Shown: positions 11,501 through 23,671 of the stretch, piece after piece
How the letters are laid out: each line of letters opens with the position of its first letter
Numbering within the stretch: the stretch's first letter is position 1
NCBI GenBank assembly: GCA_032158295.1
Contig: CM063257.1
Location: forward strand, 14,538,332-14,602,331
DNA: 64,000 nucleotides
Origin: Pycnopodia helianthoides
Lineage: Eukaryota; Echinodermata; Asteroidea; Forcipulatida; Asteriidae
Direction of reading: 5' to 3'
The notes under the pieces: model-generated
Seen by the model: only the letters and a program-made list of their open reading frames with translations
What the model was told of the DNA's origin: nothing
Database searches by the model: none
Position numbers and translations under genes: made by a program

Positions 11501-12570
11501 TATGTAGACCTTTTACTTTCCCTCTTTTGTTTTGTCATTGGTCTCCCTAAGGTAGCGATCAACGAGCACACACAAACAAGTTAGAGAAATATGTCTGTAT
11601 TAAAACATGTTCGGCTTTAATGGTAAATTTAATGAATACATTTTTTTGTTAAATATATATTCTTGACAACTTCTCAAAAGCTGTTGTTAGCATTTCGGGT
11701 ATGTTATAAAGGCGCAGTACGGTCGTCTAAATCATCAGGCTGGCGTGCTTGTCTCCGTTTCGATTTCCAGGTGTGGAGTGCACTTACAACAAGTCAGTCT
11801 CGTAATGTTTCAATTTATCCACGGTGCGCGGGGTATCAGTGTCGAATTGTTCAAGATATTCATAACGGTACGCCCATTGCAACTGTAGCAACTTTGCTCT
11901 CATCACATACAAAACAACAAAAAAAGGATCTTTACTGCGCCTAGAATTCCTTGCGTGCGGTTTGCTATGGTAAACATGCCCGCCTCCGGGCACATTCTCT
12001 ATCCTTGTCTAGTTCCCCAAAAGGGCCTTTGGTTATCATTCCGTTCAACCCTTTTTTTTTTTTTTCATTTTTTTTTTTTCATCAGGGCTTTATGGTTAAG
12101 TTTCAATGCGCAGTGTTCCACTGCCCTGGCGCAATCTGAAAAACGTCTTTTCACCATACCATGCACGCTGTGTGTCTCACACAGACTCGGGCACTCAACC
12201 TCGGGAAGAAGTCGAGAAAAAAAAACTCGGGAACTAAAAATGGAAAGCTGTCCAGAAGTACCTGAGGATGTCTCCATGTCCATAAGGTTGATTGAGAGAG
12301 GTAGATGAAGAGAAAAGGGGGGGGGGGCACAAGCTTGGCTTTGACACCATGCTTGAGGAAGCTAAAAACATGACACACAAAGTGCAAGGGTGTTGTTTCA
12401 TATCTTTCGAATGTTTATTTGCACGTCGTTCATTGGTGAACCGGTGCTCCTGTTCTGCCGCTGCTGAGGTTGTATCGTATACATGGATGCGGTCCCTAGC
12501 TTGAACGGCTTCTGGTTGTCACCCCCCAAAAACCAAAATATTTACAAAATAGGGATACCAACAATTGTAG
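11501..12570. other. No gene recognised
   Basis: Several overlapping open frames of up to 117 codons at 11950-12310 come from T-runs and low-complexity sequence; none has a recognisable domain. Confidence 0.45.
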
Positions 12571-12633
12571 GGCTAGATGGCTCAGTTGGTAGAGCGTCGG
12601 CAAATAGTCGCAGGTTCAAATCCCGTTCTAGTC
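12571..12633 (+). pseudogene. tRNA-like pseudogene or SINE head with deleted anticodon arm
   Basis: GGCTAGA at 12571-12577 can pair with TCTAGTC at 12627-12633 (one G-U). D-arm and box A TGGCTCAGTTGGTAGAGC and box B GGTTCAAATCC (12613-12623) are excellent. Only 63 nt lie between the acceptor ends, about ten fewer than a tRNA, and the missing bases are in the anticodon arm, so it cannot be a working tRNA. Confidence 0.7.
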
Positions 12634-12969
12634 AATTTGTCTGTGTTCACCCTCTAAATCGAATTGATATTTACCATTCAGTTTTCCTATGGTGATTTAA
12701 TAATTAAGATTATTTGAGATTAATTGAGATTAGAAGTCTGACAATGCAAGTTGTAGGAATGATTACAAAAACTAAGTTTCTCTCAGCTATCAAGGACAAT
12801 AAAGTTTCGTCAACAATTTCTGTAAACATTTTACCGTAAAAACGTACTTTTATTTTCGCTTGAATCGAATTAATCAAGTATAACAAAAATGTGTTCCACT
12901 TTAAATTTGTTCGAAGAATAGTTAGTGGCATGACGTTTCGACCCTAGAGTCTTTCTCGAAGGCTAGCTG

Positions 12970-13398
12970 ACAACACATCACAACAGAACACAACACAACA
13001 CAACACAGCACAGCACAGCACAACACAGCACAGCACAGCACAGCACAGCACAGCAAAGCACAACACAGCACAGCACAGCACAGCACAGCACAGCACAGCA
13101 CCGCACAACACCGCACAACACAACACAACACAACACAGCACAACAACACAGCACAGCACAGCACAGCACAGCACAGCACAGCACAGCACAGCACAGCACA
13201 GCACAGCACAGCACAGCACAGCACAGCACAGCACAGCACAGCACAGCACAGCGCAGCGCAGCGCAGCGCAGCACAGCACAGCACAGCACAGCACAGCACG
13301 CACAGCACAGCGCAGCGCAGCGCAGCGCAGCGCAGCGCAACGCAACGCAACACAACGCAACACAACACAACACAACACAACACAACACAACACAACAC
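12970..13398. repeat. Pentanucleotide satellite (AACAC/AGCAC/AGCGC)
   Basis: About 85 five-base units over 429 bp with one-base slips. Variants occur in blocks: AACAC at both edges, AGCAC in the centre, AGCGC at about 13252-13270 and 13310-13340. Because the unit has no stop, all three minus-strand frames stay open (Cys/Val/Leu/Ala runs); this is not coding. Confidence 0.95.
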
Positions 13399-15225
13399 GC
13401 ATAAACAGGTATACTGGTGTAACAGAAACAGTCGAGTGGAAAGAGATGAAACGAGGGCAGAAAGCACACAGAAAAAGCAAGGGATGAACAACGAAGAGTG
13501 TGAACGGGGAGGGGAGGGGCAGAGGCTTTTGTTTGCTGTAGTAAGACCCCTTTTCTATTTCGGATTTCTATCAAAAAAGTGGGTTACGGTTGAACTTTTG
13601 CAACAGATTTATCAGATTTACTAAAAAGGGAAATCAGGCACTTTGGAAGATTCCATTTTCTTTGTAAAATTCTTTTGGAGACATCTACTGCCCCCGTGTG
13701 TCAAAATACGATGAGGCAACAAACAGTCACCGACCATTACAGAGACGAAAATCATCGAACGTGAGCGATCACGACGTCTCGGTATCAGACCGGGTACCAA
13801 ATTCCGACAAAACTTTAATAATGTAACGTGCAGTTGAAGACACTGACAGTAAATACAGTACATCAATCACGAGATACACGTTTACCAATCAAACAACATA
13901 ACAATAAAACGCGGCATCATTCTGTGCTATACAAAAGGCACCATTTTCTAACAAATAAATCTACATTCTGATTATCGACTTTAGAGAGGAGACTCTACTA
14001 CATGACTGATATTTCTACTGTGCAGGTTGAACTCAATCAAATTAGCTGGCAATCAGTTTTAAAAACACAGAGATACAACAATATAGAGAAACAAAAAGAC
14101 TAATTTCACGAAGCCACTGTTCAAGGGCACGTGATCAATATGCAAAAAGCGTATCCGACGCCCACCTTGGTATGTGTGTAATTGTCTATTAAAGAAACAG
14201 ACTAGAACACATAGACCTTATAGTCAGATGCAATAACTCATTAGGTAGGTGAAGACACGAACAGAACTGTCATTTCAGACATGTTCGAGGCAAAGGAGGA
14301 GGATAATGGAGGCGGTGGAGGGGGGGGGGGGGGCTGGGCTGACTTGCGAGTTTTAATTAATTGTTGATGCGAGTTGTCCAAGGTTAAATCTCAGTAGCAA
14401 ATATTCTCGCGACCAGCACGATATCAGTTAACATGACAGACCACAAATGTTTTCCAATAAAAAAAACCCTCTATTTATTACAGAGTTCTGAGTATACATA
14501 TAGTGTTAAATTCTTTATATACTCGGTGCTTTTGAAGTCTCTTGAATGAAAACACTCAAGAGACTCAGTCGGGATTCGAGTCGACGACCTTGGCATTCTG
14601 GAGATCGTTTCTATCCACTGACCGATTCTGGCATCGTGAGCCCAGCTTGCATCTCGTATGCATAGCAGTGGTTCAGTCAGCGTTCAGCGACTGTCAGTTT
14701 TCTCCGTAGACTTATTTTTTTACATGCATCCCGGGGCCCAATAATACAATGCTAGCCGCTGTTGTTGAGGTCCCCCCTTGCTTTTATCACATCAGAAATG
14801 TTTCCAGTTTCGAAACAAATTATAATGTAACTATAAGTGCCTTAATCTAATTTAGGAGAGAGCGAGCCTAATGCTATACCAGATAAGACATTCCACTAAA
14901 TGATTATTGGGTTTTCTTCCTCGCTAGCTTCAGGACGTATGTCGACAGAAATGTCTCCGAGCGTGAGACACATGTTTCCCGCCACCCGGTTCTCAGCTAT
15001 AATCTCGCGAGTTATTTGTATGCCTCGCGTGTTTTTTCCCCTTCATATTTATTCCGCTATGGATGTACATGCTGTACGAGTACAATGTTTATTAGGAGCG
15101 GGATCGATCAATAGGGTTTAAAGCCGCACATGTTGTGCGGTGCTTGAGGGGGAATCGACTTTATTAGGAGAATTGTGTTTTACACGCGGCTCAAATATTA
15201 TCAGGGTTGTGTTGATGATGTGCCT
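13399..15225. other. No gene recognised
   Basis: G-run at about 14318-14332. A weak minus-strand tRNA-like remnant may lie at 14565-14640 (GGGATTCGAGTCGACGACC). No conserved frame. Confidence 0.45.
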
Positions 15226-15856
15226 TTTAAAGGAACTATACAGGATTGGTAATGAAAAAGGAAGAAGACATCATTGTTTAATATGATGTCTGTTTTAAAT
15301 GACAGGTTTTTGTGGGTCATTATTTTCTACCTTTAAAACACCATTCCAACCCATTTCATTTCATACCAAACGCTTTCAAACGCTTTATACAGCCCAAGTA
15401 TGCCTCAAAATTGCGTGGTTTTCCCTTTTACTTCGTGAACTAACACTGTCCGCCATTTTGTGGAGTCAAAGATTTGGCGCCGGTCGAGCGCTGTAGAAAG
15501 GAGATCTACAATGTATAATTGTATATAAAAATCCAATAATATGTCAGAAGTAGAGGAAGAAAAGCGCTGTTACAAGTTTTGTGTGTTTTAATTACTTACA
15601 ATATTAACTCAGACGAACTTCAACTGACAGACGATTTATGCTGACAGGTTGTTTCGTTCTGAGTGACTTTTTTTTGTTACTGTCAGCAACCAACTTTTGA
15701 ATATCGATCTCTAGACCTCGTCTCGCTTGTATCACAGGGCAATACTTCTGTAGAGACGTCCTGGGTTAATAGGTCATTGCACCAATGGGATTGCCCAATA
15801 GTGCAATGACCCTAGCGAGAGCTGTATTTCGATGGGTATTGTTGTTGTTGATGATC
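15226..15856. other. Possible TTAA element start, otherwise unassigned
   Basis: TTAAAGGAACTATACAGGAT at 15227 resembles the left end of the TTAA families, but no matching right end was found. Confidence 0.4.
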
Positions 15857-15979
15857 AGGGGTCGATTTCACAAAACTCTTCCTAACTTTAGGACTAGTCC
15901 TAGGCAATGCTAAGAGATAGGACTAGTCTGAAGTTAAGACCAGTTACTAGTCCTAACTTCAGATAAGACTAGTCGGCCC
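15857..15979. repeat. Truncated palindrome, GGGGTCGATTTCAC family
   Basis: Left arm intact (GGGGTCGATTTCACAAAACT); right arm degenerate and cut short near AGATAAGACTAGTCGGCCCC. Confidence 0.8.
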
Positions 15980-16147
15980 CAGGGCCCAGAGCTGCTTAAC
16001 CAGAAAATGTTGCTTAAAGATTTTTTTGCTGAGCAAAATTAAGCAGAATACCCGTCATATACTGTACATGTGTCATGGTAGTTTGGCTGGTAACCTTACT
16101 CTGGTAAGCATAATTTTGTTTGTATTTAAGCAGCTCTATGAAATGGT
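15980..16147. mobile_element. GAGCTGCTTAA palindromic element
   Basis: Ends CAGAGCTGCTTAACCAGAAA and TTAAGCAGCTCTATGAAAT with GTTTGGCTGGTAACCTTACT inside. Part of a larger repeat shared in inverted orientation with 17552-17783. Confidence 0.75.
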
Positions 16148-16375
16148 TAATAGCAGTATCAGAAAATACGGTGTTCTGGAAATGACGTAAACAAAAAAGA
16201 AGAAAACAAGTTTAAGATCACTTTCAGAGATGCACAGAATTAAATTCACAAATTTTCTGCTTAAAAAGAAATCGACAAGCTGTTTTGGCTGGTAACCTTA
16301 ATCTGGTAAGCTTAGTGTGCTGGTGTGCATAGCTATGTTTTCTGCTAAAGCAGCTCTACGAAATAAGGCTCAGGA
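16148..16375. mobile_element. Flank unit plus second GAGCTGCTTAA-like element
   Basis: AATACGGTGTTCTGGAAATG, then TTTTCTGCTTAAAAAGAAAT through TTGGCTGGTAACCTTAATCT to AAGCAGCTCTACGAAAT. The first part matches the reverse complement of 17560-17660. Confidence 0.6.
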
Positions 16376-17551
16376 AGTGAATCTGATCTGTAAAGATCTA
16401 TGGGCCTTTTCGAAACGACGGCTTCGGCTTTTGCTGCGGCTCATGCAAAGATCAAACTGAATTGTGTACTCACTTCACGAGAAAATGCTGTAGCATTTCA
16501 AGCAAAATGTTTTAGGGGGAAGTTTTCCACCATGACCATCTTTAGACCGTGTAAGTCATCTACAAATCTGTGCACGTTTATGTTTTTCAATGTTTTGACT
16601 GATGCTGTGCGCACCTTTAAACATCAAAACCAACCCAAACAGACAAAGCTGGTGACTCAATTTGCGGCAGACGGTAGCTATATAGTGTGGAGTAAAATCA
16701 ATACAATTATGTAGTATGGTAGGAGCTATGCGGTCCTTCACATGGTGGAGCTGCCTGTGCGCGGAGGAGGGATCAATGATGTTAGATTGCCGTGGTGGTT
16801 TTGTCACATGTAAAACTACGTGTGTGGTATCGACTCGACTGGGGAGAAAAAGCAACCTATGGTTGGATAGCAACCTGTCTCCACTTTGCCCGGTACGGCA
16901 GTTGTCAAAATTGAAAGGGATCACTCATGTAGAAGTCCACCTGCCTCGTGTGGGAGTCTTCTTTTTTTTCTCCAGTTTTTCATTTTCCAGACGCAAGGGT
17001 AGAAAGATGCTAGAGCTGTAATTTTAACTTTGCCATCGGCAGTATACCGTCTCATCAGTTATTTAGCTTCCTCTCCGAAATGATTTCAACAGCCGTTTTT
17101 CGTAATATTTAGAAATACCATTCTTTTTCATCCTTAATGAGTATTTTTAAGCCTTAAAGATTGATCTTTACGAAACTGACTGTTGCCATTTCTCAGAAGA
17201 GGACTTTGCAATGCTAGAAAAGATACTATTTGTCCAGGAGTTTTTACTTCTATGAAAAAAAACAAATTAAAAAGTAAAAATAAAAGCAATATCTATTCAA
17301 TGATCACAGTAAAGGCTTGTTGGAACATCGTACACCAACTGGATGACTTTGAGTTCAAATGCAGTTTTAATCCTGCACTTGTCGCCTCTGCTCGCTTCGA
17401 AATAATTATGATTACAAATTATACTTAACAAAAAATTAGATTTCTCAGTTCGTTAAGTATTACCTGTGTAAATTACTCTCCGTTTTACTCTCCGTGAGTT
17501 AGACAACTTGATACAGCATTTGTAATACTGCACTGCTGTAGAATTTCTTTT
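16376..17551. other. No gene recognised
   Basis: Half of a GGCCTTTTCGAAACGACGGC element at 16402-16445; the segment 16490-16640 has distant family A-like words (AAGCAAAATGTTTTAGGG, TTAGACCGTGTAAG). Otherwise unassigned. Confidence 0.4.
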
Positions 17552-17783
17552 AGGTAGACAATTTGTGAAATTACTTCTGTGCATCGATAAAAGTGATCTC
17601 AAACCATTTTGGGGGTACGCCATTTCCAGAACACCGTAGTTTCTGATTTGGCTATTGACCATTTCATAGAGCTGCTTAACCCTAACCAGAATAAGGTAAC
17701 CAGCCAAACTACCATGTCACATGTACAACAAAATATGACTGGTACTCTGCTTAATTTTGCTTAGCAGGACTCTACTCTCTACG
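17552..17783. mobile_element. Inverted copy of the 15980-16260 repeat
   Basis: Contains CATTTCCAGAACACCGTAGT, TTTCATAGAGCTGCTTAACC and AAGGTAACCAGCCAAACTAC, the reverse complement order of the 16-kb copy. Confidence 0.75.
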
Positions 17784-18252
17784 ATTTAAGATAAGGGACA
17801 GAACAGGCTATGTTAAGAAATTGCTGCACTTTATGCTACCTTTTTGTTGCAGTATAAACCATCTGCACGGTAGGACAATGTTAGGCTTCGTTTTATGTAG
17901 CAAGATGCTCTCAAGTCTCCTTCTTCGCCTGTCTTTAAACTGACATACCAGGAAATTGGAAATTGATTCATTCTTGATGCTTTCTTCGTCTTCATCTTCT
18001 TCTTCTTCTTCTTTTTCAATTTGATATAGACATTCCCCTTTCAATAGTGCGTGTCCTTGACATTGCTTTTGAAAACCTATACAGCTCGAGAGTGGTTTCC
18101 TGAATTTGTTTTTCTCCGAGCTCCAACTGGTCTCATCTGTCTTTACTGTGCTACGCTTTCAACCTAATGAAAATTAGCTTCACCCTCGTACTCTTGTGGG
18201 TCAATACTGCTACAGTTCATTGGGAGTGTAGCCCCTGGGCACGAGGGTGATG
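17784..18252. other. No gene recognised
   Basis: Contains a CTT-rich microsatellite at about 17990-18016, which makes a Glu/Lys-rich minus-strand frame by composition. Confidence 0.5.
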
Positions 18253-18269
18253 TCTCTCTCTCTCTCTCA

Positions 18270-18314
<45 letters not shown>
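18253..18314. repeat. (CT)n microsatellite
   Basis: TCTC repeats with a few A and T interruptions. Confidence 0.95.
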
Positions 18315-18659
18315 GATGGGAGCGCACAAGATGGATTTTTTGAGCTATGCCAATTCGGAAATATGCTGTAAGCTACGGTATATCTGCCACGATGCAATTG
18401 CTTCCTTTGATTTTAGCCCCGAACCATCCCAGGGATCGAATTTCACTAGGAAGTAAACCGTGAGCTCACTAAAGAGTAAATTAAGATGTTTCGCATGGAC
18501 GCTCGTGGCTACAGTACATTCTTATGGACTATATGTAGGCTTGTACACGCTTCTCCATCTTCAGAAATGGATATTGCAACAAAGTATGACAGAGGAAGTT
18601 TGATCACAGGGTGACGTAGTATGGTTCTTGTTTCAAAGGAACTCAATCATACGGACATA
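18315..18659. other. No gene recognised
   Basis: Unique-looking sequence after the CT repeat. Confidence 0.5.
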
Positions 18660-18990
18660 AGTTAACTTTCCTCAGTTTCACAGCCCCATCTCTAGACTTT
18701 ATATCTGATCTTCCACATAAATAGATTCATGTTGTTCTTCTTCGTTCTGCTGGCCAATCCTTAGTGAGGCAGACTGCCGTTTCTAGAACAAAATTATACG
18801 GTCAACGAGCCTTCAACTTCATTGCACATTCATTATGGAATGACTTACCAGTTCATGTTCGGCCGACTCTGTTATGTTTTTTTTTAAGGGACTTTTAAAG
18901 ACTCAGTTGTTTGCATCTACATTTTGTAACACATTGCTTGATTGTTTTATGGTTTCTGTTGCGCGTAGAGGGCCCTGCCTTATGCGCCAT
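18660..18990 (+). mobile_element. Decayed L2/CR1-like LINE 3' end
   Basis: Fragments equivalent to the C-terminal region (GTCAACGAGCCTTCAACTTC, TCATTATGGAATGACTTACC) and the terminal GGGCCCTGCCTTATGCGCCA are present with many indels. Confidence 0.6.
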
Positions 18991-19064
18991 ATGTCGCAAT
19001 TTTAATGCAAGCGTTTTGTTACTAGTTACATAACTTAGCATGTCCAAGTCTTACCGTTTGTAAA

Positions 19065-19200
19065 TTGTCAACGGCCAGTATCCACTCTGTGTGTGACAAA
19101 CAAATATGTATGAAACAACATACCTGGAAATATTGGAGCTCAATCTGTCATCGGAGTCACGAAAAAAAGAAAAGCGTTTCACTTATTCTCATAAAGTAAA
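19065..19200 (+). mobile_element. Decayed family C fragment
   Basis: Only the CCTGGAAATATTGGAGCTCA and GTCATCGGAGTCACGAAAAA stretch is recognisable. Confidence 0.5.
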
Positions 19201-19234
19201 GCAATTCAAGCAAACATTATAAACAAGTTCTTAT

Positions 19235-19525
19235 AGCACATTTTACAATGACGTGTCAATGCATTTTACATTAATAGTGCCCTGGTCATTGGGACAAAAA
19301 TATTCATTCAATCTTTCTCAGCTCCCTGTGGAGCATACAGCCCCGGACAGCCGTGGCGCTTCGAAGGCTTTTTCAAACACAATATCAACCTCTACTCTCA
19401 CGGATACCTGTTTTATACCCCTGGGTGAAGAGAAGCAATTATAGTAAAGCATCTTGCTCAGGGACACAGGTGCAATGACCAGGATTTGAACCTACACACA
19501 GATGACTTCGCCACCAGGGCCTAAT
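19235..19525 (-). mobile_element. SINE S2 copy, diverged
   Basis: CATTTTACATTAATAGTGCC, CAGCTCCCTGTGGAGCATAC, TATACCCCTGGGTGAAGAGA and a weak box B complement (AGGATTTGAACC) at about 19481. Head truncated. Confidence 0.7.
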
Positions 19526-19616
19526 TTTACCATGAGCAAACAATTATTGTTGGTTATTGTAATATGAGTATTGCATGATAGGGTGACTTCGGTAGGAACA
19601 AAATATGGAGATTTTG

Positions 19617-20078
19617 AATATGGATAATTTTTTATATAGCGCTTTACACACCCGAAGGGCGACTCAAAGCGCTACACACTTATTACCCCTGGTCACTGGG
19701 CCATTAGTTTCATTCCTTAACCCTGCCGGCTACAATGGGGAGACTCCGGAAGGTCCTTTTTTTCCTTTTTTTAATTACAGAAAAATGTTTGGGCCAATTC
19801 CGCTGAAACTACATGGAACCCTCAACCCTCATCTCAGCTCCCTGGGGAGTATACAGCCTGTGCAACAAATATGCACTACTAAGCTAAATCAATCACAAGA
19901 ACCATCTCTGCCCTCACATGTACCCATTTTACCCCTGGGTAGAGAGAAGCAGTTATAGTTGAGTGTCTTGCTCAGGGACACAAGTGTCACGACCGGGACT
20001 CGAACCCACACTCTGCAGAACAGAAAACACCAGAGCCTGAGTTCGGTGTTCCTTAACCGCTCGGCCACAACACCCTAA
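19617..20078 (-). mobile_element. tRNA-derived SINE, family S2
   Basis: TATATAGCGCTTTACACACC at the tail side, CAGCTCCCTGGGGAGTATAC in the body, box B complement GGACTCGAACC at 19996-20006 and box A complement CCGCTCGGCCA at 20057-20067. Confidence 0.85.
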
Positions 20079-21600
20079 AATGTTATGGTAACTCATGTAA
20101 ACGTAACACAAATCTTGTCTCTTTCTGTGATGCTTCATCGTGGAGATAGGGTGGACACACCTCCTCCCAATTTGTGAAAGTTTCGCGCATATCGACAACG
20201 AAAAAGCAACTTAACGGAAACTATACTTTCTATGAAATTAAATCAACTTTTAAAACTATATTTATAACAAATTGAAACAAATTGCAGGTTCTTGTTAATA
20301 CAAACAGAAGCTATATACGACGTTTTTGCTCGGAGCATTTTTCGTGCGAGATGCGACAACTTTGCAAAATCGAGGTACGACGTTTCTGCACTGACTCGAC
20401 ATTGTTGTTTCTATACTTCAAGGTTTCTGGTGGCCCTTTTACCAAACCCGATGTGTTTTTTGATTAAATTATTAAGCTATTTACATTGTCAAGACCATGA
20501 AACCGCGAAACCCCTTCAATCCGCATACATTTTCTCTACAACATAGATGAATGAATTCCGTCAAAAAAAAGCTCAACCCAGATAGAAAATACTATACTTG
20601 GAGGAGCGCCTCGTGTTTGACAAGGTAATTACACGCCGTACACACAGCCGAACATCCAGAGACTTTTGTTGTTTTCACCGCGGCTTTCTTGAAACTGACC
20701 GCTCAGAATAAACCGCAAAAAAAACAAAATTTCCCAAGTGGGCAGTTTATTCAGTCGTCACTGCCCGGGTCTTAAATCTCTCCAGAATCAAGACCAACGC
20801 TCGCCGAGTCTCCTTTTTTTTTTTGAAAAGAAAACAAGAAGAAACAACGTTTGTCCCCTGACTATCAAATAAGTCCAAGCACCTTTGGGACTTTCTTTCG
20901 AATTGACAAGAAAGCCACGTCGACTCGTCTTTGGTATCTCCACCGTCCAGAACTGTTTGGCTAACCTTTCAGTTTACCGTCCTCGTCTAAATAAGAAAGA
21001 CAAAATACGTGGGCATTTGAGAAGCAACTGACGGCGTCGGTTGTTGATAAATGCCGAGCAGAAAAGAAACGAAAACAATGAGTCCTGCTCGGGACAGGCA
21101 TGAAACGCATTGACGCCTGTGATAATGGCCCAGTGTATTAATAACATGATGGCAGTTTGTCAAGAATCAGAATGGTGTCCGGTTTCGACTGCGGAAGAAA
21201 CGAGAGCCACGGATTTGTCTGGGTTTATATCAGGTCGTCGACGGATAACCGGTTTGGAACGGGGCAGCGGTGTGATGACACAGTCCACGGAAAGAAAAGA
21301 TACCCTCGGCAAGTTCTGTGGAGGAGTACAAGGCGTTCATTATGGAAAGTATCGCCTCGCGAGATTAAAAAAATCCTCTTTTGTAATTCCAGCTCCATCA
21401 TTGATAGCCTGACGTGACCAGATCAAGTAAATTCGAATTTCGGATTGAAGGATTTTCTGAAACAGTAGTGGAGAAGGTATTCCCAATGACATTCAATCCT
21501 GTTGGTGAAAATAGGCAATATCCCGTTCCAGCATGTGTGAATGATACGACGACTTGATACAACAAGTCTAGACAATGAACTCCAGGGTCACTCCTGACCC
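20079..21600. other. Unassigned, relatively CpG-rich; two overlapping open frames
   Basis: Two plus-strand frames of 100 and 86 codons overlap at 21110-21417 in different phases. Neither shows a known domain, signal peptide or splice context, so neither is called. An alternative 5' exon cannot be excluded. Confidence 0.35.
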
Positions 21601-22195
21601 GGATCTGTGATCCAGTGGACTGATCTGTGATCCAGTGGACTGATCTGTGATCTAGTGGACTTATCTGTGATCCAGTGGACTGATCTGTGATCCAGGGGAC
21701 TGATCTGTGATCTAGGGGACTGGTCTGTGATCCAGTGGACTGATCTGTGATCCAGTGGACTGATCTGTGATCCAGTGGACTGATCTGTAATCTAGGGGAC
21801 TGATCTGTGATCTAGGGGACTGATCTGTGATCTAGGGGACTGATCTGTGATCTAGGGGACTGATCTGTGATCTAGGGGACTGATCTGTGACCCAGTGGAC
21901 TGATCTGTAATCCGGGGGGGGGGGGGTGATAATTGATCTACGGGCTTGATTTTCGATCCAGGGGCCTGATCTGTGGTCCAGAGGACTGATCTGTGATCCA
22001 GGGGACGGATTGGTGATCCAGGGGACTGATCTGTGATCCAGAGATCCGATTTTTTATCAAGGGGCCTGATATGTGGTTCAGGGGGCTGATCTGTGATCCA
22101 GGGTGCTGATATGTGACCCAGGGGCCTGATATGTGATCCTGTGCCGGATCTGTGATCCAAGGGCCTGATCTGTGATCTAGGGGCCTGATCAGAAA
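21601..22195. repeat. 20-bp minisatellite
   Basis: Unit GATCTGTGATCCAGTGGACT repeats about 16 times without indels from 21602 to about 21912, then a run of Gs and a second, less regular block to about 22195 (GGGGCCTGATCTGTGATC). Open minus-strand frames here are by-products. Confidence 0.95.
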
Positions 22196-23163
22196 TGAAG
22201 GAGCATCATCTGGGAACGCAGGGCCTGATCTTAAACAAGTGGGACAGCTCGATCTAGGCAACATTTCATGACACTACTTATTGCGGAATGCAGTGATTAC
22301 GGCCCATTGAATCACGCGCAATATCGGCTGTAGACCTTATGCCTTGACGTCATCCAGCCATCATCTTAGAGATAAACTGATAATGAAACAGTGGACTGGT
22401 CAAAATGAACAACTTCCATTTGACGCGTAGGCGAGGGTGCCCTTCTCAAGTGAAGTCATTTGCATAAGAACTACTGTATCCAGTCTGTGAATGCACATTG
22501 AAGAAGAAAAAAAAAACATGTAAAGGGAAATAAGTTCTCAGAGTGTGACCCGGATATTAATTGGAAAATCCCCTTGCATCAGACCCAGAGCAATAACTTC
22601 GAATTACTCGACAATCCCAACAACGCTCAGCTGACAGCGCTGTCTACACATCCGTTCCAAGAAAAGATACGAAACATTGATTATCACACCTGTACTGCTG
22701 CTTTTTTTTCTAATGGTCCTCAACCTCCCCCCATGGCGTACCAACCAGTTATTGAAGGCTTATGGGAGAAAACGGGTTCTCCAAATTGACACTTTAATCA
22801 CGCAGATCGAAGCTAAACTCAAATAAGTATTTCAGCTGCCATGCTCTTCAAATAGAGGCACCAGTATGGCTGAGAGGAAACACTGATCGACTGTGCTGCT
22901 AAGTAAAGAAAATGGCCGTTTTTTTTATTTATTATTGTGGGTTAAACATTTTCCCCTCTCAATCTTGACGACTCGTTTAGTGAGCAATTTGGTATATTTA
23001 TGCATGGCTGGTTCAGCCCGGCATCGGGTGCATACCGCAGGTGAATTCTCTAAACGAGTTTCGACGAAGCATTTGAGATTGGTTGCACGCTGAATTACCG
23101 TCTGACAATGTCCCGCCATTAAACTCGGAAAATAAGATTTTTTTCCCCTCCCTCCCTTCTTTT
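22196..23163. other. No gene recognised
   Basis: A 71-codon frame at 22574 has no recognisable motif. Sequence appears unique. Confidence 0.45.
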
Positions 23164-23438
23164 TTAAAGGCACAGTACACGTTTTGTAATTGGAGCTTAC
23201 CGATTGTGTTAATCCTACATAATTGTAGGTACATATGCAATAAAACTAACCTGTGAAAATTTAACTTCAAAAAGTGGTCGCGTTTTTTGAGAAAACACCG
23301 AAAAACCGGAGCGAATATTTCCATACAGGAAGAATATTCCCCGTTAATCTACCCAAAGCTGCTGTACTTCTAATACCAAGTAAGTTTTTATTGCCATTCA
23401 TTTTCAGAGTCATTACCAAACGTGTACTGTGCCTTTAA
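23164..23438. mobile_element. TTAA-flanked element with AGGCACAGTACACGTTT ends
   Basis: About 275 bp, TTAA at 23164-23167 and 23435-23438, ends AGGCACAGTACACGTTT and AAACGTGTACTGTGCCT. It shares the AAACTAACCTGTGAAAATTT core of the other TTAA families. Confidence 0.85.
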
Positions 23439-23671
23439 AGCAGATTCAGGTTGTAATTTCTGACTTTTGAAACCGGGTTCATTCGGTGCGTTCTCCTTTC
23501 AGGAGATGTTCAACTTTACACTATAGGCAATGTCTTTAGTCTGATGCCCTGTATACCCGTTGGCAATAGTGACACTAAATTCCTCTGACGTGGGAGGAAC
23601 CTGGCCCTATTCTGTACCAGCCTGGTTGGACTTCTCTTTAAGTTCAGATGACTTTTTTTGTTTTATGTGCT

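Noticed and set aside
12922..13574. Three overlapping minus-strand open frames of 178-198 codons rich in Cys, Val, Leu and Ala
   Set aside because: They exist only because the pentamer satellite has no stop in any frame; the composition is that of the repeat and no domain or start context is credible.
21110..21417. Two overlapping plus-strand frames of 100 and 86 codons as possible upstream exons
   Set aside because: No class C receptor or other motif, no signal peptide, and no clear splice donor in phase with exon 1.
21852..22264. Minus-strand frames of 102 and 108 codons with a repeated ITDQSxGSQI-like pattern
   Set aside because: Direct translation of the 20-bp minisatellite, shifting frame each unit; not a protein repeat.
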